Shown piece by piece: positions 61,877-64,000 of a stretch of DNA of 64,000 nucleotides (the first letter of the stretch is position 1; each line of letters opens with the position of its first letter). Source of the DNA: Strongyloides papillosus (Eukaryota; Nematoda; Chromadorea; Rhabditida; Strongyloididae); contig SRSI01000009.1 in assembly GCA_005656395.1 (NCBI GenBank), forward strand, positions 868,001-932,000, written 5' to 3'. A program made the position numbers and the translations under genes. The notes beneath the pieces were generated by a model. The model had not been told where the DNA came from. It ran no database searches and saw only the letters and a list, made by a program, of their open reading frames with translations.

Positions 61877-63745
61877 TGTAAAAAATTAGGATTATTAACA
61901 ATTAACTAAAATGTCTTTTTACATGATTTCACTTTAATTATATACAATTAAATATTTATTATAACAGCTTTTCAGTATCCAGCAGGAGTCATTAATTCTA
62001 ACCTCTAGGAAGTGTAATCTTTTTAAAAGACTAAAAAATAAAGCCTAAATCTAATAGCAAGCTGATTGTATCTCAAATTGTCTATATGCTTTGTTTTTAA
62101 TGATGTTTTGTAGCTTTAAAAACTGTTTAGTTTTCTTTTTGACGGTAATTATAAAGTTGATACTTCTTAAGAAGGTACCTTATAGCCTATTATTGAGACA
62201 ACTGCAATTTACAACTTTTTTTACTATTGAGTTTTGTTTTTTTACGCAATTATTTTCATAAGAATTTGATGGCATAAAAATATAAATTTTTAAGTATAAG
62301 TAAAGAGGTAAACTCGTGGTGTCGTGGAATTATCAACTTCATATGTTTCATTTTTAGTAATTTTTATTGTGTAGTGAATGAAATTATCCATAAAAATTAT
62401 TGCCAATTTAAAATATCTGTGTTATTTTACAATAAAGTAGATTACTCACTTATTTCTCCATAAATATGTTCTTTTTAACAATTTCTTCATTGTGACCAAT
62501 TTTTTTCATCTACTTATGCATATACATGCATAAAACTTTGTAAGTTATTGCTTCCCTAAATTAAGTAATATTAGTATTTCATTCATAGAAGACTATATAC
62601 ATTTTAATCTTCAAAACATCAATATTTAATATATTTATTGAGATTTTTAAAATTCACCATGAGTTTAAAATTTAAAAATATTAGTAATTATGTCTTAAAA
62701 AATTCATTAAATAAAATTAGTTCATGTCTAAAAAGAAAAATTTTTTATTATTAAAAAATATGTTATACATCAAAGAATATTATACAATATTTTAATAACT
62801 TGTTATTAATATAATGCTAACTTTAATGTTAACGTTCATTGCTGTGCGAAAAATTGTAATGAAAAATTTTATAATATATTAAAAATGAATACTTGTTATT
62901 ATTAAAGTGTAAAAATTAATAGTACATTATTATTGATCGTTAGTGTGATTTAGAAACTATATCTTCATCTATTTGATTTGCTTAATTTTCATATATACGA
63001 TAAGTGGTAGTAAAAAAATAATTTTTTCATTTTTAAAAGATAGTTGAATAGTAAAGATATAATTTATTTTATTATTATTGCGTAAATTTTAAAAAATGTC
63101 TTCCAATTTTTTTAGCGTTGTTTATACAATTTTTTGATAAAGTCAATATTGTAATTGATATCAATCAAAGTGTTTTTGAACTATCATTTGATACTGACAA
63201 CGTTTTTTAACTGTTTTATCGAAGATTATTTTTTATATTTTATAATATTTCGTTAAACACATTTCTATTTATGAAAGCGATATAATTTCACTTGACTTTT
63301 ATTATTCAAATATCATTTTATTTTTACAACGTAACTTTATATTTATGAATTTAATTTAATCAGTTTAAAAAGTTATTTTTCCTAACACCACCAAAAACCA
63401 CTGTAATAAAAACTTTTGCTTTTGTTGATGATAAAAATAAATATACCCCATAACAAATATATATATTTAAAAAAGCTAAGCTGGTAGAAAAAAGCCAGAC
63501 TTGCTGTGGTTGAATAGATATAACTTTAATATATCCTTCATATCTTATGTAAAAAGTTATATAGATTAAAATCTTTATTTGTCCGGAGGTATTAAGTTGT
63601 GAAAAAGATAAAATAAATTACAAAATAACGACATACTACACTGATTAATATATAATGACTTTATGTCATTAAATATTTATAATATTAAATGGTATGAAAA
63701 TCAAATTTTCTCTTTCTATCTTTAATATAAAAAAAACACATTATA
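61877..63745. other. Intergenic, 1.9 kb
   Basis: AT-rich, upstream of the FERM gene and downstream of the RS-rich gene at the window edge. No coding frame or RNA gene recognised. Confidence 0.5.
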
Positions 63746-64000
63746 CTATAATTTTTTAACTTTTTTAGGGCAAGTTCGTTGGTGTTTTGAGCAATGATGA
63801 TGCCTTCTGTGATGAGAACAAACCTTATCTTTAATTTTAGTTAATTTTGATGAATAATAATCTTTATTTCTTTCGTGTGATTTTGAACGCGAACGATGCC
63901 TTCTATCTTCTCTTCTACTGTCATGGGGACTGCGACTACTACGACGATGCCTTCTAGAATGACTTCTTGAATCGCTAACCTTGTCTGAAGATGAATATTT
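63746..64000 (-). CDS. RS-rich protein, C-terminal end only (runs off the window)
   Basis: The last 84 codons and stop of a minus-strand gene are inside the window (TAG at 63746-63748). The sequence is Arg/Ser/His-rich: SDSRSHSRRHRRSSRSPHD, SRREDRRHRSRSKSHER, then SKLTKIKDKVCSHHRRHHHC and a basic end (KKVKKL). RS-type dipeptides and an SRSP motif suggest a splicing-related or nuclear-speckle protein. GC content is clearly raised over the spacer, as expected for coding sequence. The N-terminal domain that would name the protein lies beyond position 64000. Confidence 0.72.
   Translation of the reverse strand, partial: KYSSSDKVSDSRSHSRRHRRSSRSPHDSRREDRRHRSRSKSHERNKDYYSSKLTKIKDKVCSHHRRHHHCSKHQRTCPKKVKKL

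Overview
The window looks like a piece of a small, very AT-rich nematode genome of the Strongyloides/Parastrongyloides kind (inference). The evidence is: roughly 80 % A+T by eye; compact genes with few introns, most 43-60 nt long with GTAAG/GTATG donors and TTTCAG/TTTTAG acceptors; probable trans-splice acceptors just ahead of some start codons; and gene families seen in nematodes (transthyretin-like protein, SCD-2/ALK, two-DM-domain MAB-3/DMD-3 type factor, LIN-32, SMA-9/Schnurri). No transposon, CRISPR array, rRNA or convincing tRNA was seen.

Layout. 0-8 kb, all minus strand: L-threonine 3-dehydrogenase, a neuropeptide precursor with a W(X6)W-amide (allatostatin-B/MIP type) peptide, a transthyretin-like secreted protein, a 595-residue acidic protein ending in a CaaX-like tail, and a small basic orphan. 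8.6-15.6 kb, minus: an ALK-family receptor tyrosine kinase (scd-2) with two candidate first exons, then an SCPEP1-type serine carboxypeptidase. 16.9-23.2 kb, plus: a small single-pass membrane protein, a two-DM-domain transcription factor, the atonal-family bHLH lin-32 and a GNB1L-like WD40 protein. 25.2-36.2 kb, minus: a five-exon, 1,706-residue complement-C3/thioester-protein homologue whose second intron (5.7 kb) contains two rhodopsin-family peptide receptors on the plus strand. 36.9-41.7 kb, minus: gamma-SNAP, a two-KH Nova-like RNA-binding protein and 6-phosphogluconolactonase. 44.6-48.2 kb: a small plus-strand orphan, then three tightly spaced minus genes (ANKS3-like ankyrin/SAM protein, a multi-TM protein, a secreted protein) that may form an operon. 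50.5 kb: the first exon of a RING-like protein. 55.5-60.2 kb, plus: the Schnurri homologue sma-9, with an apparent one-base frameshift in its CAA-rich stretch. 60.7-64 kb, minus: a FERM protein and the 3' end of an RS-rich protein running off the window.

The most interesting object is the C3-like gene. Five exons join in phase 0 at every junction and rebuild the macroglobulin fold, with a C-terminal NTR/C345C-like module like that of complement C3/C4/C5. The thioester motif, expected near residue 1012, is replaced by an unrelated sequence. Two apparently tailless, probably related GPCRs lie inside one of its introns. Several genes here belong to nematode developmental and sensory signalling (scd-2 and sma-9 around TGF-beta signalling, the DM factor in male differentiation, lin-32 in neurogenesis), but nothing in the sequence shows that their clustering is more than coincidence.

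All gene models were built by hand from reading frames and splice consensus. Residue positions are approximate, and gene names come from recognised sequence patterns, not from database searches.
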